DNA of 64,000 nucleotides. Origin: Candidatus Pelagibacter communis (GTDB taxonomy: Bacteria > Pseudomonadota > Alphaproteobacteria > Pelagibacterales > Pelagibacteraceae). The notes under the pieces are model-generated. The model saw nothing but the letters and a program-made list of their open reading frames with translations. It was not told where the DNA came from and made no database searches. Position numbers and translations under genes: made by a program. Numbering within the stretch: the stretch's first letter is position 1; the number at the start of each line of letters is the position of its first letter. This document shows, piece after piece, positions 10,790 through 24,131 of this stretch. Where the stretch lies: positions 122,063-186,062 of the forward strand of contig NZ_LANA01000001.1 of the NCBI RefSeq assembly GCF_012932795.1, written 5' to 3'.

Positions 10790-10799
10790 TATTTTAAAT

Positions 10800-12716
10800 T
10801 TAATTTTTAACTGCTTTAATCGACTCTTTTGTAAATAAAATATCTAATATTTTTTTTGAAATTTGAGACGCATTAAGGCCAGCAATATCATACATTTTTT
10901 TTGGATTATCTTGTTCGATAAAAGTATCAGGCAATGTCATAGATCTAAATTTTAAACCTTTATCAAATATACCTTTTTCTGATAATAAATTTTCTACATG
11001 AGAACCAAAACCACCTATAGAGCCCTCTTCTACAGTAATCATTACCTCATGTTCTCTTGCACATTTTAAAATAAGTTCTTGGTCCAAAGGTTTAGCAAAC
11101 CTTGCATCGACTATTGTTGATTGAATTCCTTTATTTTTTAATTCTTCAGATGCAATTTTACATTCTTCTAACCTTGTTCCTATACTTAAAATGCAAACTT
11201 GTTTTCCTTCTTGAATAATCCTTCCTTTTCCTATTTCTACTTTTTCATCTATGGATGGCAATTCCAATCCAATTCCACTGCCTCTTGGATATCTAATGGC
11301 ACTTGGTTTATTATTAATATTCATCGAAGTGTTTATCATTTTAACTAATTCCGACTCATCACTTGGAGCCATTACTATAAAATTAGGAAGTGTAGAAAGA
11401 TAAGTAATATCAAATGAACCTGCATGAGTTGATCCATCAGCACCAACCAAACCTGCTCTATCAATTATGAACCTCACGGGTAAGCTTTGAATAGCCACAT
11501 CATGAACCACTTGATCATAAGCTCTTTGTAGAAAAGTCGAATAAATTGCAACATAGGGTTTATATCCTTCTGTTGCTATTCCTGCAGCAAAAGTAACTCC
11601 ATGTTGTTCCGCTATCCCAACATCAAACATTCTTTTTGGAAACTTTTTAGCAAAAATATCCATGCCTGTTCCACCTGGCATTGCAGCTGTAACTCCTACA
11701 ATTTTACTATCTCTTTCTGCATGTTTAACTAAAGTATTTGCAAAAACTTTTGTATAGGCTGGTAGATTAGTTCCACTTTTTAGCTGCTCTCCAGTTACAA
11801 CGTCAAATTTTGAAACACCGTGATAATGATCAGTTGCTTTTTCAGCATACGAATAACCTTTTCCTTTTTGTGTTTTGATATGAATCATAATCGGACCTTG
11901 ATGTTTAGAGTCTCTTGCATTTTTTAAAATTGGCAAAAGGGTTGTCAGATCATGTCCATCAATTGGACCCACATAATAAAATCCTAAAGAATTAAAAAGA
12001 GTACCACCGGTTACTGCTGAACGTAAAAAATCTTCAGCTTTTCCTGCTTTTGCACTAAATCTTTTAGAAAAAGCTGACATAATTAATTTAAATGTTTCTC
12101 TTAAATTAAAATAAACTTTTCCTGTTAAAAGTTTTGCTAAATAAGTTCTCATAGCACCTACAGGTTTAGCAATTGACATGTCATTATCATTTAAAATGAC
12201 AATCATTTTAGTTTTTGAAGCACCTGCATTATTCATTGCCTCATAGGCCATCCCAGCGCTAATTGCACCATCTCCAATAACAGCTATTACATTATTTGAT
12301 TTATTTGAAAGCTTGTTTGCTTCGGCTATTCCTAAGGCAGAAGATATAGATGTTGAACTATGCGCTGCACCGAATGGATCATATTCACTTTCAGATCTTT
12401 TGGTAAATCCAGACAAACCATTGCCCTGTCTTAAGGTTTTAATTTTTGATTTCCTGCCTGTTAAAATTTTGTGAGGATATGTTTGATGGCCCACATCCCA
12501 AATTAACTTATCATTAGGAGTATCAAATATGTAATGTAAGGCGACAGTCAGCTCAACAACACCTAAACCTGCACCTAGGTGTCCACCAGTTTCAGACACA
12601 GCATTAATCATTTCTGCTCTGACTTCATTAGACAACTCTTGAAGATTATTTTCAGATAACTTTCTTAGGTCAGAAGGAAAATTAATATCTTTTAAAAATT
12701 TATAATCTTGAATCAT
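10800..12716 (-). CDS. dxs: 1-deoxy-D-xylulose-5-phosphate synthase
   Basis: Thiamine-diphosphate enzyme that condenses pyruvate and glyceraldehyde 3-phosphate in the first step of the MEP isoprenoid pathway. The 638 residues are full length. Visible are [34 protein letters not shown], the cofactor motif [18 protein letters not shown], the GPIDGHDL segment and [15 protein letters not shown] of the transketolase-like pyrimidine domain. Its start overlaps ispA by 4 bases in the classical proteobacterial order xseB-ispA-dxs. Confidence 0.98.
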   Translation of the reverse strand: MIQDYKFLKDINFPSDLRKLSENNLQELSNEVRAEMINAVSETGGHLGAGLGVVELTVALHYIFDTPNDKLIWDVGHQTYPHKILTGRKSKIKTLRQGNGLSGFTKRSESEYDPFGAAHSSTSISSALGIAEANKLSNKSNNVIAVIGDGAISAGMAYEAMNNAGASKTKMIVILNDNDMSIAKPVGAMRTYLAKLLTGKVYFNLRETFKLIMSAFSKRFSAKAGKAEDFLRSAVTGGTLFNSLGFYYVGPIDGHDLTTLLPILKNARDSKHQGPIMIHIKTQKGKGYSYAEKATDHYHGVSKFDVVTGEQLKSGTNLPAYTKVFANTLVKHAERDSKIVGVTAAMPGGTGMDIFAKKFPKRMFDVGIAEQHGVTFAAGIATEGYKPYVAIYSTFLQRAYDQVVHDVAIQSLPVRFIIDRAGLVGADGSTHAGSFDITYLSTLPNFIVMAPSDESELVKMINTSMNINNKPSAIRYPRGSGIGLELPSIDEKVEIGKGRIIQEGKQVCILSIGTRLEECKIASEELKNKGIQSTIVDARFAKPLDQELILKCAREHEVMITVEEGSIGGFGSHVENLLSEKGIFDKGLKFRSMTLPDTFIEQDNPKKMYDIAGLNASQISKKILDILFTKESIKAVKN

Positions 12717-13585
12717 TTATTTCTTGTTAAGATATATTCTAAAGTTTCATTCAAATTATCAGATCTTAATTTACGCTTTTTTAAATCTTTAATTATTTTG
12801 AATCTAATTTTATCACCATATTTAATAGCATTTTGATGCCCCAGTAAACTGATTAAAGTTGCTTTACCTTTTTTCTTATCTTTCCCTGTTATTTTTCCAG
12901 CAGTTTTAGAAGAACCTTTAAAATCAATAAGGTCATCAGCTATTTGAAATAAAAGACCAATACTTGCACCAATATTTTCAAAAAACCTTATATCTTTTTT
13001 ATTTTTCTTTTTAATAATGACTGGTGCTGTACAACAAAAACTAAATAGCTTTCCTGTTTTTTTTTTTTCCATATCTATAATTCTATTTTTAGATATTTTC
13101 TTCTTTTCAAAACTTAAATCTAAATATTGGCCTCCTGCAATCCCCAAGTGTCCAGAAGTTTCAGATAAATTTTGAACTAAATCTACTTTTGTTTTTTCAC
13201 TAATCTTTAAGTTTGAACTGGTTAGAATTTCAAACGCCATTGTTAAAAGAGAGTTTCCAGCAAGGACAGCTGTAGACTCTCCAAATTTAATATGAGTAGA
13301 AAGTTTTCCTCTTCTTATCCTGTCATTATCCATGCAAGGTAAATCATCATGTATAAGAGAATATGCATGAATGCATTCTACTGCAGCACCTATAACAATT
13401 AAAGTTTTATATTCAATTTTAAACATAGTCCCTATGTCTAATAAAATTTTTGATCTAATCTTTTTTCCTCCTGGAAACAAACCATACTTCATAGCTGTTA
13501 CTAACTCTGTTTTTTTTTGTTGATTAATAAATTTTTTTAAAAATAAATTTGTATCTTTTGCTACTTTAATAAGTTTATTTTTCAT
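12713..13585 (-). CDS. ispA: Farnesyl diphosphate synthase (short-chain polyprenyl synthase)
   Basis: Makes the C10/C15 prenyl diphosphates used for longer isoprenoids. At 290 residues it has the IspA length. Motifs: [10 protein letters not shown] (38-47), first aspartate-rich motif DDLPCMDND (80-88, with the two-residue insertion typical of bacterial FPP synthases), [10 protein letters not shown], and second motif DDLID within QIADDLIDF. It overlaps xseB by 11 bases and dxs by 4, so substrate supply and use are encoded together. Confidence 0.95.
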   Translation of the reverse strand: MKNKLIKVAKDTNLFLKKFINQQKKTELVTAMKYGLFPGGKKIRSKILLDIGTMFKIEYKTLIVIGAAVECIHAYSLIHDDLPCMDNDRIRRGKLSTHIKFGESTAVLAGNSLLTMAFEILTSSNLKISEKTKVDLVQNLSETSGHLGIAGGQYLDLSFEKKKISKNRIIDMEKKKTGKLFSFCCTAPVIIKKKNKKDIRFFENIGASIGLLFQIADDLIDFKGSSKTAGKITGKDKKKGKATLISLLGHQNAIKYGDKIRFKIIKDLKKRKLRSDNLNETLEYILTRNK

Positions 13586-13817
13586 TTTTTTTGATTATAT
13601 TTTTTATTTTACTTTTTGTTTCTTCATTAATTGTTTTTGAAGTTTTATAAAATTTTTTTTCAATAACACTATTTAATTTTAGTAATTCCTGATAAGATTC
13701 AATTGAATTCTGAAGGTCTTTTTCTGCTTCTAAAGACTCAATAATATTATTTGCTTCTTTTGTTAATTCTTCTAAAGATAGTGTATCATTATCAGGTGGT
13801 AAATTTTTATCATTCAT
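13575..13817 (-). CDS. xseB: Exodeoxyribonuclease VII small subunit
   Basis: Small subunit of the single-strand DNA exonuclease VII; the large subunit XseA is not in the window. The 80-residue acidic helical protein has the family core SLEELTKEANNIIESLEAEK (17-36) followed by a second helix, and its position directly before ispA-dxs is the usual proteobacterial arrangement. Short helical sequences are hard to place on their own, so the context carries much of the call. Confidence 0.85.
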   Translation of the reverse strand: MNDKNLPPDNDTLSLEELTKEANNIIESLEAEKDLQNSIESYQELLKLNSVIEKKFYKTSKTINEETKSKIKNIIKKNEK

Positions 13818-13837
13818 ATAATAATAATTATTAATAT

Positions 13838-14770
13838 ATGAAATTTAATCAATCAAATATTAAAAAAGCAAAAAAATACCTTGATAAAAATTGCTGTATA
13901 GGTGTTCCAACTGAAACTGTCTATGGTTTGGCTGCAAATGCGTACTCAAATGTAGCTGTTAAAAAAATATTTAAACTTAAAAATAGACCAAAAACTAACC
14001 CTTTAATTGTCCATTATTTAGATATCAATTCATTAAAAAAAGATTGCTTAATAAATGATAATTTTATTAAATTATATAAGAAGTTTTCCCCTGGGCCAAT
14101 AACATATATTTTAAAGTTAAAAAAAGATTCTAAAATTTCAAGAAACATAACTAATCACTCAAAAAATTTAGCTGTGAGGTTTCCTAACCATAAAATGTTA
14201 AAAAATCTATTGAAGTTATTAGATTATCCTTTAGCTGCACCCAGTGCTAACATCTCTAATAGAGTAAGTGCAGTTAAAGCTACCGATGTTAGAGAAGAGT
14301 TTGGAAAAAATATCAAATATATTTTAGATGGTGGAAAATCTACTATAGGATTAGAATCAACAATAATTAATCTCACAGACAAACCTACTGTATTAAGGTT
14401 AGGTGGTCTGAATATTGAAAAAATTCAAAAAGTTTTAGGAAGTAAAATGAATATTAATATAACACCAAAAAAAATAATTACCTCTGGGCAAATGCGTATT
14501 CATTATTCACCAGGAATACCATTACAAATGAATATTGTTGAACCCAAAAAAGATCAAGCTTTTATTCTAATTAAAAAAAGAAAAATTAAATCAAATGATT
14601 ATTTTTATATTAGTAAAAAAAATAATTTAAATGAGGCTGCAAAAAATCTATACTCTTGCTTGAGAAAAATTAAAAATGCAGGTTATAAATCTATTGCTGT
14701 TGAAAGAATTTCAAATAAAGGATTAGGAAAAGCAATAAATGACCGACTAAATAGAGCGTCAAATTTTTGA
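13838..14770 (+). CDS. tsaC: L-threonylcarbamoyladenylate synthase (Sua5/TsaC)
   Basis: Makes threonylcarbamoyl-AMP for the t6A37 modification of tRNAs that read ANN codons. The first 190 or so residues are a YrdC domain: GVPTETVYGLAANAYSN, the KLKNRPKTNPLIVH basic motif, and YPLAAPSANISNRVSA. IGLESTIINLTDKPTVLRLG links to a C-terminal Sua5-type domain, where RIHYSPGIPLQMN is the linker that closes the active site in Sua5. At 310 residues it is the long Sua5 form rather than the short E. coli TsaC. It is divergent from xseB across 20 bases. Confidence 0.93.
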   Translation: MKFNQSNIKKAKKYLDKNCCIGVPTETVYGLAANAYSNVAVKKIFKLKNRPKTNPLIVHYLDINSLKKDCLINDNFIKLYKKFSPGPITYILKLKKDSKISRNITNHSKNLAVRFPNHKMLKNLLKLLDYPLAAPSANISNRVSAVKATDVREEFGKNIKYILDGGKSTIGLESTIINLTDKPTVLRLGGLNIEKIQKVLGSKMNINITPKKIITSGQMRIHYSPGIPLQMNIVEPKKDQAFILIKKRKIKSNDYFYISKKNNLNEAAKNLYSCLRKIKNAGYKSIAVERISNKGLGKAINDRLNRASNF

Positions 14771-14878
14771 ACCCTTAATTCAAATATTTAAATGTTTTTT
14801 ATTTATTTACTGATATATCTTTATTTTGTTACCTATTTTTAAAAAAATTAGTTATTAATTAAAAAATAAAACTAAACT

Positions 14879-15661
14879 ATGGCTAGTTCTCACGAAATTA
14901 ACAGTTCTATATTAAAAAAAATTATAAAAAAAATTTTTTCTTTTTTTGGATTTGAAATTTTAAGAAAAAATAATTTTAATGACAGGTATGGTGAATATAT
15001 TATTGAATGTAACGATGAGGATATGTCAAATATTAATAAAGCATTAAATTATGCACTTTGTAAAAAGCCAAATATCTGGTCATTAATACAATCTATTAGA
15101 TATATATCCAACAACAAAATTCAAGGTGATTTCGTAGAATGTGGAGTTTTTAAAGGTGGAAGTTTAGGAATCATGGCTCAATACGCTGAAAAATATTTAA
15201 TTGATTTAAAAATTTATGGATATGACACATTTGAAGATGGTTTTTTTGATGCGCCATTACATAATAAAGATGTTTCTATTAAAAATAAAAAAGTCACACC
15301 AGAAAAAAAAATAAACAACTTTTATCCAAATAAGAGTGAAGTAGAGAATATTTTAAAGACATTTATTACGAATGAAAAGTACCTACCTATTTTAATCAAA
15401 GGTGATGTTTTAAAAACTCTGAAAGACAAAAAAAATCTTCCTAGTAAAATATCCTTGTTAAGGATGGATACAGACCTGTATTTAACAACAAAATTACAAC
15501 TCGAAATTTTATACCCCAAACTAGTTAAAGGTGGAATTTTACATATCGATGATTATGGATTTTGCCCAGGTGTAAAAGCTGCCGTAGATGAATATTTTGT
15601 AAATCAAAAAATATGGCTTCATAGAGTTGATTTTACCTGTCGGCTAATTATCAAAGACTAG
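14879..15661 (+). CDS. TylF/MycF-family O-methyltransferase
   Basis: SAM-dependent, metal-dependent methyltransferase of the family that methylates sugar hydroxyls of macrolides and surface glycans. The SAM-binding motif is VECGVFKGGS (86-95). Asp197 and Asp199 in MDTDLY and Asp224-Asp225 in HIDDYG match the metal-binding acids of TylF/MycF. The first 30 residues are basic and not conserved. It stands alone between tsaC and a tRNA-Arg gene, with 108 empty bases before it, and is the only glycan-type gene in the core part of the window. The substrate is unknown; a sugar is inferred from the family. Confidence 0.8.
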   Translation: MASSHEINSSILKKIIKKIFSFFGFEILRKNNFNDRYGEYIIECNDEDMSNINKALNYALCKKPNIWSLIQSIRYISNNKIQGDFVECGVFKGGSLGIMAQYAEKYLIDLKIYGYDTFEDGFFDAPLHNKDVSIKNKKVTPEKKINNFYPNKSEVENILKTFITNEKYLPILIKGDVLKTLKDKKNLPSKISLLRMDTDLYLTTKLQLEILYPKLVKGGILHIDDYGFCPGVKAAVDEYFVNQKIWLHRVDFTCRLIIKD

Positions 15662-15663
15662 TG

Positions 15664-15740
15664 TGGTGCGCCTGCTAGGAGTCGAACCTAGAACCTCCTG
15701 ATTCGAAGTCAGGCACTCTATCCAGTTGAGCTACAAGCGC
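15664..15740 (-). tRNA. tRNA-Arg (anticodon TCG)
   Basis: The minus strand folds as a full cloverleaf of 77 bases: acceptor GCGCTTG with CAGGCGC (one G-T pair), anticodon stem CCTGA/TCAGG around the loop CTTCGAA giving anticodon TCG, T-arm with GGTTCGACTCC, and an encoded CCA end. TCG reads CGA codons. It starts three bases after the stop of the methyltransferase on the other strand. Confidence 0.96.
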
Positions 15741-15763
15741 ATATAGTATTAATATTACATTTT

Positions 15764-16744
15764 ATGGAAAAAAACATTAATTTAATAGTTGAAGAAAATG
15801 AAAATAATCTAAGGCTTGATGTTTTTGTTAATAAAAGAGAAAAGTTACTTAGCAGAACTAGAATCAAAAATTTAATTCTAAAAGAAAAATTAAAATTAAA
15901 TGATACAATTATTAATAATCCCTCAAAAAAAATCTATTTCGGAGACAAAATTAGCCTTGAAATTCCAGAGCCAAAAGAAGCTTCATTAAAACCCTATGAT
16001 TTTAAATTAGAAATTATTTATGAGGATGAAGACTTGTTGGTAATAAATAAACCAGCTGGAATTATTATGCATCCTGGTGCTGGTAATTATGATGAAACGA
16101 TTGTAAATGCTTTAATACATTACGACAAAGATTCACTATCTACTATTGGGGACGAATTAAGACCAGGCATCGTTCACAGAATAGATAAGGATACTTCTGG
16201 GTTAATAGTTGTTGCTAAAAATAATGTAGCTCATGAGAATTTATCCCATCAATTTAGTGAACATACAATTACAAGAACTTATCAACTTTTAATTTGGGGA
16301 AAACTTAGACCATCATCTGGAAAAATTGATACCTTCATAACAAGAAGTTCAAAAAATAGACAAATGATGGAAGTTAGTAGTTCTAAAGGCAAAAAAGCAA
16401 TAACTAATTATAAAACTATAGAAGTTTTTGAAAATGATAAAACTCCTACACTAAGCTTAGTTGAATGTAGACTGGAAACAGGAAGAACTCATCAAATAAG
16501 AGTCCATATGACTCATATGGGTAATAGTATTATGGGTGATGGTAAGTATAAAAAAAAATACAAAAAACTAAAAAATATAGATACAAATTTAGAAAACTTA
16601 ATTTATAAACTGAATAGACAATTTCTTCACGCACAAACGTTAGGTTTTATTCACCCTAAAACTAACAAAGAAATGGTTTTTACCTCAATTTTGCCACAAG
16701 AACTTGAAAATATTTTATTATTGCTTAGAAATACTAGCAAATAA
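15764..16744 (+). CDS. rluD: RluA/RluD-family rRNA pseudouridine synthase
   Basis: Isomerises uridines in RNA; RluD acts on helix 69 of 23S rRNA. The N-terminal S4 domain covers about residues 15-70 (RLDVFVNKREKLLSRTRIK). The catalytic domain has VINKPAGIIMHPG and HRIDKDTSGLIVVAKN with catalytic Asp141, followed by GRTHQIRVHM. The length of 326 and the S4 domain favour RluD over RluA or RluC. Directly upstream of rpoH, as in many alphaproteobacteria. Confidence 0.92.
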   Translation: MEKNINLIVEENENNLRLDVFVNKREKLLSRTRIKNLILKEKLKLNDTIINNPSKKIYFGDKISLEIPEPKEASLKPYDFKLEIIYEDEDLLVINKPAGIIMHPGAGNYDETIVNALIHYDKDSLSTIGDELRPGIVHRIDKDTSGLIVVAKNNVAHENLSHQFSEHTITRTYQLLIWGKLRPSSGKIDTFITRSSKNRQMMEVSSSKGKKAITNYKTIEVFENDKTPTLSLVECRLETGRTHQIRVHMTHMGNSIMGDGKYKKKYKKLKNIDTNLENLIYKLNRQFLHAQTLGFIHPKTNKEMVFTSILPQELENILLLLRNTSK

Positions 16745-16786
16745 ATGCTTGAAATATTATTAAAGTTAATTAAATAAATACAACTT

Positions 16787-19781
<2,995 letters not shown>

Positions 19782-19782
19782 T

Positions 19783-21114
19783 CTATTTAATCTTTTTAAT
19801 TATAGTTTTTAAGCATTTTTGAAGTAGTTTGATATTTTCACTCTCTCCCATTACTCTAATTTTTGATTCTGTTCCTGAACTTCTAACTAATATTCTTCCA
19901 TATCCTTTTATTAATTTTTCTGAAGATTTAACAGATTTTTTAATATCAATTTTATTGATTATTGTTTTATCCTTTACCTCAATATTTTCCAATATTTGAG
20001 GAGTTTTTTTAAAAGTATCAAAAAAATTACTAGCTTTTTTTCCTTTTCTTAACGAAAATAAAACTTCTAAAGCAACTAACAGGCCATCTCCTGTGGTTGC
20101 ATATTTACCTAAAATAATATGACCAGATTGTTCACCACCTAGATTAAAATTATTTTTTTTCATTTTTTCTTTTACAAAACGATCACCTACATCTGACCTT
20201 AAAAATTTTATATTTTGAGCTCTAAAAAATTTTTCTAGTCCATAATTAGACATCAAAGTGCCAATAACACCTCCCTTTAGCATTTTTTTTCTTTTCCATC
20301 TAATTGCCAAAGCAGCAATTATTTGATCTCCATCAATTATCATGCCACTTTCATCACACATAATAATTCTATCAGCATCTCCATCAAGTGAAATTCCTAT
20401 ATGTGCCTTGTATTTTTTTACTGCAAGTTTAATTTTACTTGGAAATGTAGAGCCACAATTTTTATTAATATTAATACCATTAGGTTCAACTCCAATTGAA
20501 AATACTTTAGCACCTAAAGATTTTAATAATTCTGGCCCTGCTTTGTAGGCAGCACCATTAGCACAATCAATAACTATTCTTAGACCTTTAAGGTTAAAGT
20601 TTTTTGGAAAATTTTTTTTTAGTATTTTGATGTAATCATCATTTGCGGACTCTAATCTTTTAACTCTTCCTAATGCCTTGGGTTTTGACAAAGAATTACT
20701 AATTTTTTTATCAATTAGAGTTTCAATTTTTTTTTCAATTTTATCTGACAGTTTCAAACCATCTGGACCAAATAGTTTTAGCCCATTATCATGATATGGA
20801 TTATGAGAAGCTGTAATCATAATGCCCATGTTTGCCTTCATTACCTTTGTTAACATAGCAAGCCCATTTGTTGGCAATGGGCCTAAAGTATAAACGTGCA
20901 TTCCAGCTGATGTAAGACCAGACACTAAAGCAGGCTCTAGTGTATATCCAGATAATCTAGTATCTTTTGCAATTATTGCTATTTGTTTTTTTTTTTTTTG
21001 AGTTTTAAAATAAGTTCCTGAAGCAAGGCCAAATTTAAAAAACATATCACCATTAATTTTACTACTATTTACAAGGCCTCTTATTCCATCTGTTCCAAAA
21101 TATTTTTTTGTCAT
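19783..21114 (-). CDS. glmM: Phosphoglucosamine mutase
   Basis: Interconverts glucosamine-6-phosphate and glucosamine-1-phosphate for UDP-GlcNAc, hence peptidoglycan and lipopolysaccharide. The active-site serine is Ser103 in TASHNPYHDNGLK; the metal loop DGDADR and the substrate loop GGEQSGHII follow, and the C-terminal RSSGTESKIRVMGE binds phosphate. The 443 residues fit the family (about 445). It overlaps the folP stop by one base; ftsH-folP-glmM is the common proteobacterial order. Confidence 0.97.
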   Translation of the reverse strand: MTKKYFGTDGIRGLVNSSKINGDMFFKFGLASGTYFKTQKKKKQIAIIAKDTRLSGYTLEPALVSGLTSAGMHVYTLGPLPTNGLAMLTKVMKANMGIMITASHNPYHDNGLKLFGPDGLKLSDKIEKKIETLIDKKISNSLSKPKALGRVKRLESANDDYIKILKKNFPKNFNLKGLRIVIDCANGAAYKAGPELLKSLGAKVFSIGVEPNGININKNCGSTFPSKIKLAVKKYKAHIGISLDGDADRIIMCDESGMIIDGDQIIAALAIRWKRKKMLKGGVIGTLMSNYGLEKFFRAQNIKFLRSDVGDRFVKEKMKKNNFNLGGEQSGHIILGKYATTGDGLLVALEVLFSLRKGKKASNFFDTFKKTPQILENIEVKDKTIINKIDIKKSVKSSEKLIKGYGRILVRSSGTESKIRVMGESENIKLLQKCLKTIIKKIK

Positions 21115-22166
21115 TAACCTCTTATCAGTTGTTTAAATATTTTTATACTTTGCATTAATTCGTTCACATCATGAATTCTTAAAACTTGAACTCCTTGCAT
21201 CATTGAATACAAAGAAGAAGCAATTGTTCCACCCACCCTTTTCTTAGTATCATTTTTTTTAGATAACTCTTTAATAAATTTCTTTCTAGAAAGTCCAAGT
21301 AATACAGGAAAACCTAAGGTATGGAAAATAGAAATGTTTCTTATTAAATTCATATTATGTTTCAAATTTTTTCCAAAACCAATGCCTGGATCTAGTATAA
21401 TATTATTGTGTTTTATACCTCTGGTCCTTAAAAATTTTATCTTTTCCTCGAAAAAATCATATATATCCAATAACTCATTTTTATACTTTGGGTTATTTTG
21501 CATATTCTCTGGAGTTCCTTGTGAATGCTGAATTACAAATGGAGATTTATTTTTTTTTAATATTTCTATCGTTTTAATATCATAACTTAATCCCGAAACA
21601 TCATTAATAAGCTTGATCCCAAGTTTAATTCCTTTGTTCATAATATTAGATTTTCTTGTGTCTAAAGAAAGTGGAATTTTTTTGCTAATTCTTTTTATAA
21701 TTTTTTCAATTCTTTTCCATTCTGTTTTTTCACTAATAGATTTAGATCCTGGTCTTGTAGACTCACCTCCAACATCAACTATATCAGCACCAAATTTGAA
21801 CAAGTCAATTGCATGTTTTAAGCCTACTTTTTTTTTGTTAAACTTACCACCATCAGAAAAACTATCGGGTGTTAGATTTAATATCCCCATTATGTTTGGG
21901 ATTTTTTTAAAATTTAAATTCGAAAAATTTTTATTTTTTTTAACAATTATTTGAATATCGTTTTCAATTTTTTTTTTTAACAATAAGGGTAATTTTTTTA
22001 AATTTTCAAGACCAATAATTTTTTTTGAATTTCTTGTGATAATCTCAATCTTATTAAATGAAATTTCTTTATTGCCTCTTAATGGAAGTGTTTTTTTTTG
22101 ATTAACTAATTCTACTGATATTTTACCATAAAAAAAATTACACGCTCTTGTGTAATACTTTTTCAT
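21114..22166 (-). CDS. folP: Dihydropteroate synthase with N-terminal extension
   Basis: Joins pterin diphosphate and p-aminobenzoate in folate synthesis. The catalytic TIM barrel starts near residue 90: IMGILNLTPDSFSDGG (92-107), DVGGESTRPGS, LINDVSG, and DPGIGFGK are all present. The first 90 residues are a lysine-rich extension absent from the roughly 280-residue E. coli enzyme; I do not recognise a domain in it. It lies between ftsH (6 bases away) and glmM. Because of the complete motif set the enzyme should be active. Confidence 0.94.
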   Translation of the reverse strand: MKKYYTRACNFFYGKISVELVNQKKTLPLRGNKEISFNKIEIITRNSKKIIGLENLKKLPLLLKKKIENDIQIIVKKNKNFSNLNFKKIPNIMGILNLTPDSFSDGGKFNKKKVGLKHAIDLFKFGADIVDVGGESTRPGSKSISEKTEWKRIEKIIKRISKKIPLSLDTRKSNIMNKGIKLGIKLINDVSGLSYDIKTIEILKKNKSPFVIQHSQGTPENMQNNPKYKNELLDIYDFFEEKIKFLRTRGIKHNNIILDPGIGFGKNLKHNMNLIRNISIFHTLGFPVLLGLSRKKFIKELSKKNDTKKRVGGTIASSLYSMMQGVQVLRIHDVNELMQSIKIFKQLIRG

Positions 22167-22172
22167 TTATCT

Positions 22173-24071
22173 TTAGTGAACTATTTTTGGCTTAAGACCC
22201 ATTGAGCTTAAAGCTGAATTTTTATCTTCATCTTCAACTTTTAAATCTTCTTTATTGCTGGGGTATATGTTTTTATTTATTAAGTTTTCTATTTCTTCAC
22301 CAGAAAGTGTTTCATATGTTAATAGAGCTTTTGCCAATTTATGCAAATCATCAATTTTTTCAGTTAAAACTTTTCTTGCCCTTTCATAGCCTTTGTCTAC
22401 AATTTTTCTAATTTCAGAATCTACTTTTTTCGCAGTTTCTTCTGACATATTTTGAGTCCTCGCAACAGATCTACCTAAAAATACCTCTTCTTCATTTGAG
22501 CCATAAGCAACTGGTCCTAATTCTTTACTAAGACCTGCTTTCATTACCATAGCTTTTGCTCTTTGCGTCGCTTGTTCTATATCACTCGACGCACCAGTTG
22601 TAACCTTATCTTCACCAAATATAATTTCTTCTGCTACTCTTCCACCCATAGCTATAGCTAGCTGAGCATGTAATTGCTCCCGTGTTTGGGACAATTCATC
22701 TCTTTCTGGTAATTGCATCACCATTCCCAATGCTCTACCTCTTGGAATAATTGTTGCCTTATGAATAGGATGAGCTGCATCCTCATTAATAGTTACTATT
22801 GCATGTCCTGCCTCGTGATAAGCTGTTAAAGTTTTTTCTTCTTCCGTCATAACCATAGATCTTCTTTCTGATCCCATCATCACTTTATCTCTAGCTTCTT
22901 CAAACTCAGTTAGAGTAACTATCCTTTTATTTTTTCTCGCAGCAAGTAATGCTGCTTCATTAACAATATTTGCTAAGTCCGCACCTGAAAATCCTGGAGT
23001 TCCTCTTGCTACTGTTCTTAAATTTACATCTGGAGCCATCTTAATTTTTTTCACATGAACTTTTAATATTTTTTCTCTTCCTATAATATCTGGAAGTCCG
23101 ACCACTACCTGTCTATCAAATCTGCCTGGTCTTAATAATGCTGGATCTAGTACATCAGGTCTGTTTGTGGCTGCAATTATTATTACACCTTCATTGGTTT
23201 CAAAACCATCCATTTCAACTAATAACTGATTTAAGGTTTGTTCTCTTTCATCATTACCACCTCCAAGACCAGCTCCTCTACTTCTTCCAACAGCATCTAT
23301 CTCATCTATAAAAATAATACATGGTGAATTTTTTTTGCCTTGTTCAAACATATCTCTAACTCTTGACGCTCCGACACCTACAAACATTTCAACAAAATCT
23401 GAACCTGATATGGTAAAGAATGGAACTCCTGCTTCACCAGCTATAGCTCTAGCAAGTAAAGTTTTACCCGTTCCTGGTTGGCCAACTAACAGACATCCTC
23501 TTGGTATTTTTCCACCAAGTCTACTAAATTTTTTAGGATCTTTTAAAAATTGAACCACTTCTTCTACCTCTTCTTTAGCTTCTTCTACTCCAGCAACGTC
23601 ATCAAAAGTAACTTTACCTTTTAGCTCATTCATCATTTTAGCCTTGGACTTGCCAAAACCCATAGCTCCACCTTTGCCTCCTTGCATTTGTCTCATAAAG
23701 AAAATCCAAACAGCAATTAATAGCAACATTGGAAACCATGATAATAGCACTCCAAATAAAGATGGCATTTTATCCTCTAAAGGGGCAGCTGAAATACTTA
23801 CACCCTTACTAGACAATTTTTCAATTAAGTTTGGATAATTTGGTGAGTATGTAGAAAAAGAATTTCCATTTGCAAGTAATCCTCTTATGTTGTTTCCTTT
23901 TATCTCAACCTTCACAACTCCACCATTTTCAACTTCTGTTAAAAACTCTGAAAATATTATTGAATTACTTTTACCTGCGGTTGCTTGTGGGTTTTTAAAC
24001 ATATTGTAAAGACCAATTGTTAAAAAGACTATTACAGCCCACATTGCTAAATTTTTTATATTCATATACAT
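22173..24071 (-). CDS. ftsH: ATP-dependent zinc metalloprotease FtsH
   Basis: Membrane-anchored AAA+ protease that degrades misfolded membrane proteins and regulators. Two membrane segments (about 8-25 and 105-125) flank a periplasmic domain. The AAA domain has Walker A GQPGTGKT near 198, Walker [12 protein letters not shown], and LRPGRFDR; the protease has HEAGH near 417. The length of 632 is normal. The ATG at 24071 is followed two codons later by a second at 24065; [14 protein letters not shown] from the second resembles other alphaproteobacterial FtsH starts and may be the real one. It begins after tilS and leads into folP. Confidence 0.98.
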   Translation of the reverse strand: MYMNIKNLAMWAVIVFLTIGLYNMFKNPQATAGKSNSIIFSEFLTEVENGGVVKVEIKGNNIRGLLANGNSFSTYSPNYPNLIEKLSSKGVSISAAPLEDKMPSLFGVLLSWFPMLLLIAVWIFFMRQMQGGKGGAMGFGKSKAKMMNELKGKVTFDDVAGVEEAKEEVEEVVQFLKDPKKFSRLGGKIPRGCLLVGQPGTGKTLLARAIAGEAGVPFFTISGSDFVEMFVGVGASRVRDMFEQGKKNSPCIIFIDEIDAVGRSRGAGLGGGNDEREQTLNQLLVEMDGFETNEGVIIIAATNRPDVLDPALLRPGRFDRQVVVGLPDIIGREKILKVHVKKIKMAPDVNLRTVARGTPGFSGADLANIVNEAALLAARKNKRIVTLTEFEEARDKVMMGSERRSMVMTEEEKTLTAYHEAGHAIVTINEDAAHPIHKATIIPRGRALGMVMQLPERDELSQTREQLHAQLAIAMGGRVAEEIIFGEDKVTTGASSDIEQATQRAKAMVMKAGLSKELGPVAYGSNEEEVFLGRSVARTQNMSEETAKKVDSEIRKIVDKGYERARKVLTEKIDDLHKLAKALLTYETLSGEEIENLINKNIYPSNKEDLKVEDEDKNSALSSMGLKPKIVH

Positions 24072-24077
24072 AAGATA

Positions 24078-24106
24078 ATAATTATTATCAATTAAACAAG
24101 TGTCAA
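24078..24106 (-). promoter_or_regulatory. Candidate promoter of ftsH
   Basis: On the minus strand a consensus -35 TTGACA (24101-24106) is followed after 17 bases by AATTAT (24078-24083), a 4-of-6 match to the -10. The expected transcription start falls at about 24071, on the first possible ftsH start codon. A better -10, TATTAT (24075-24080), would leave too long a spacer. It lies in the 60-base gap after tilS. It does not look like a sigma-32 site. Confidence 0.4.
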
Positions 24107-24131
24107 ATTGTTACAAAATTTAGACTTTATG

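Noticed and set aside
16745..16786. TTGAAA followed by TAAATA as an rpoH promoter
   Set aside because: The -10 match is poor; rpoH may simply be read with rluD.
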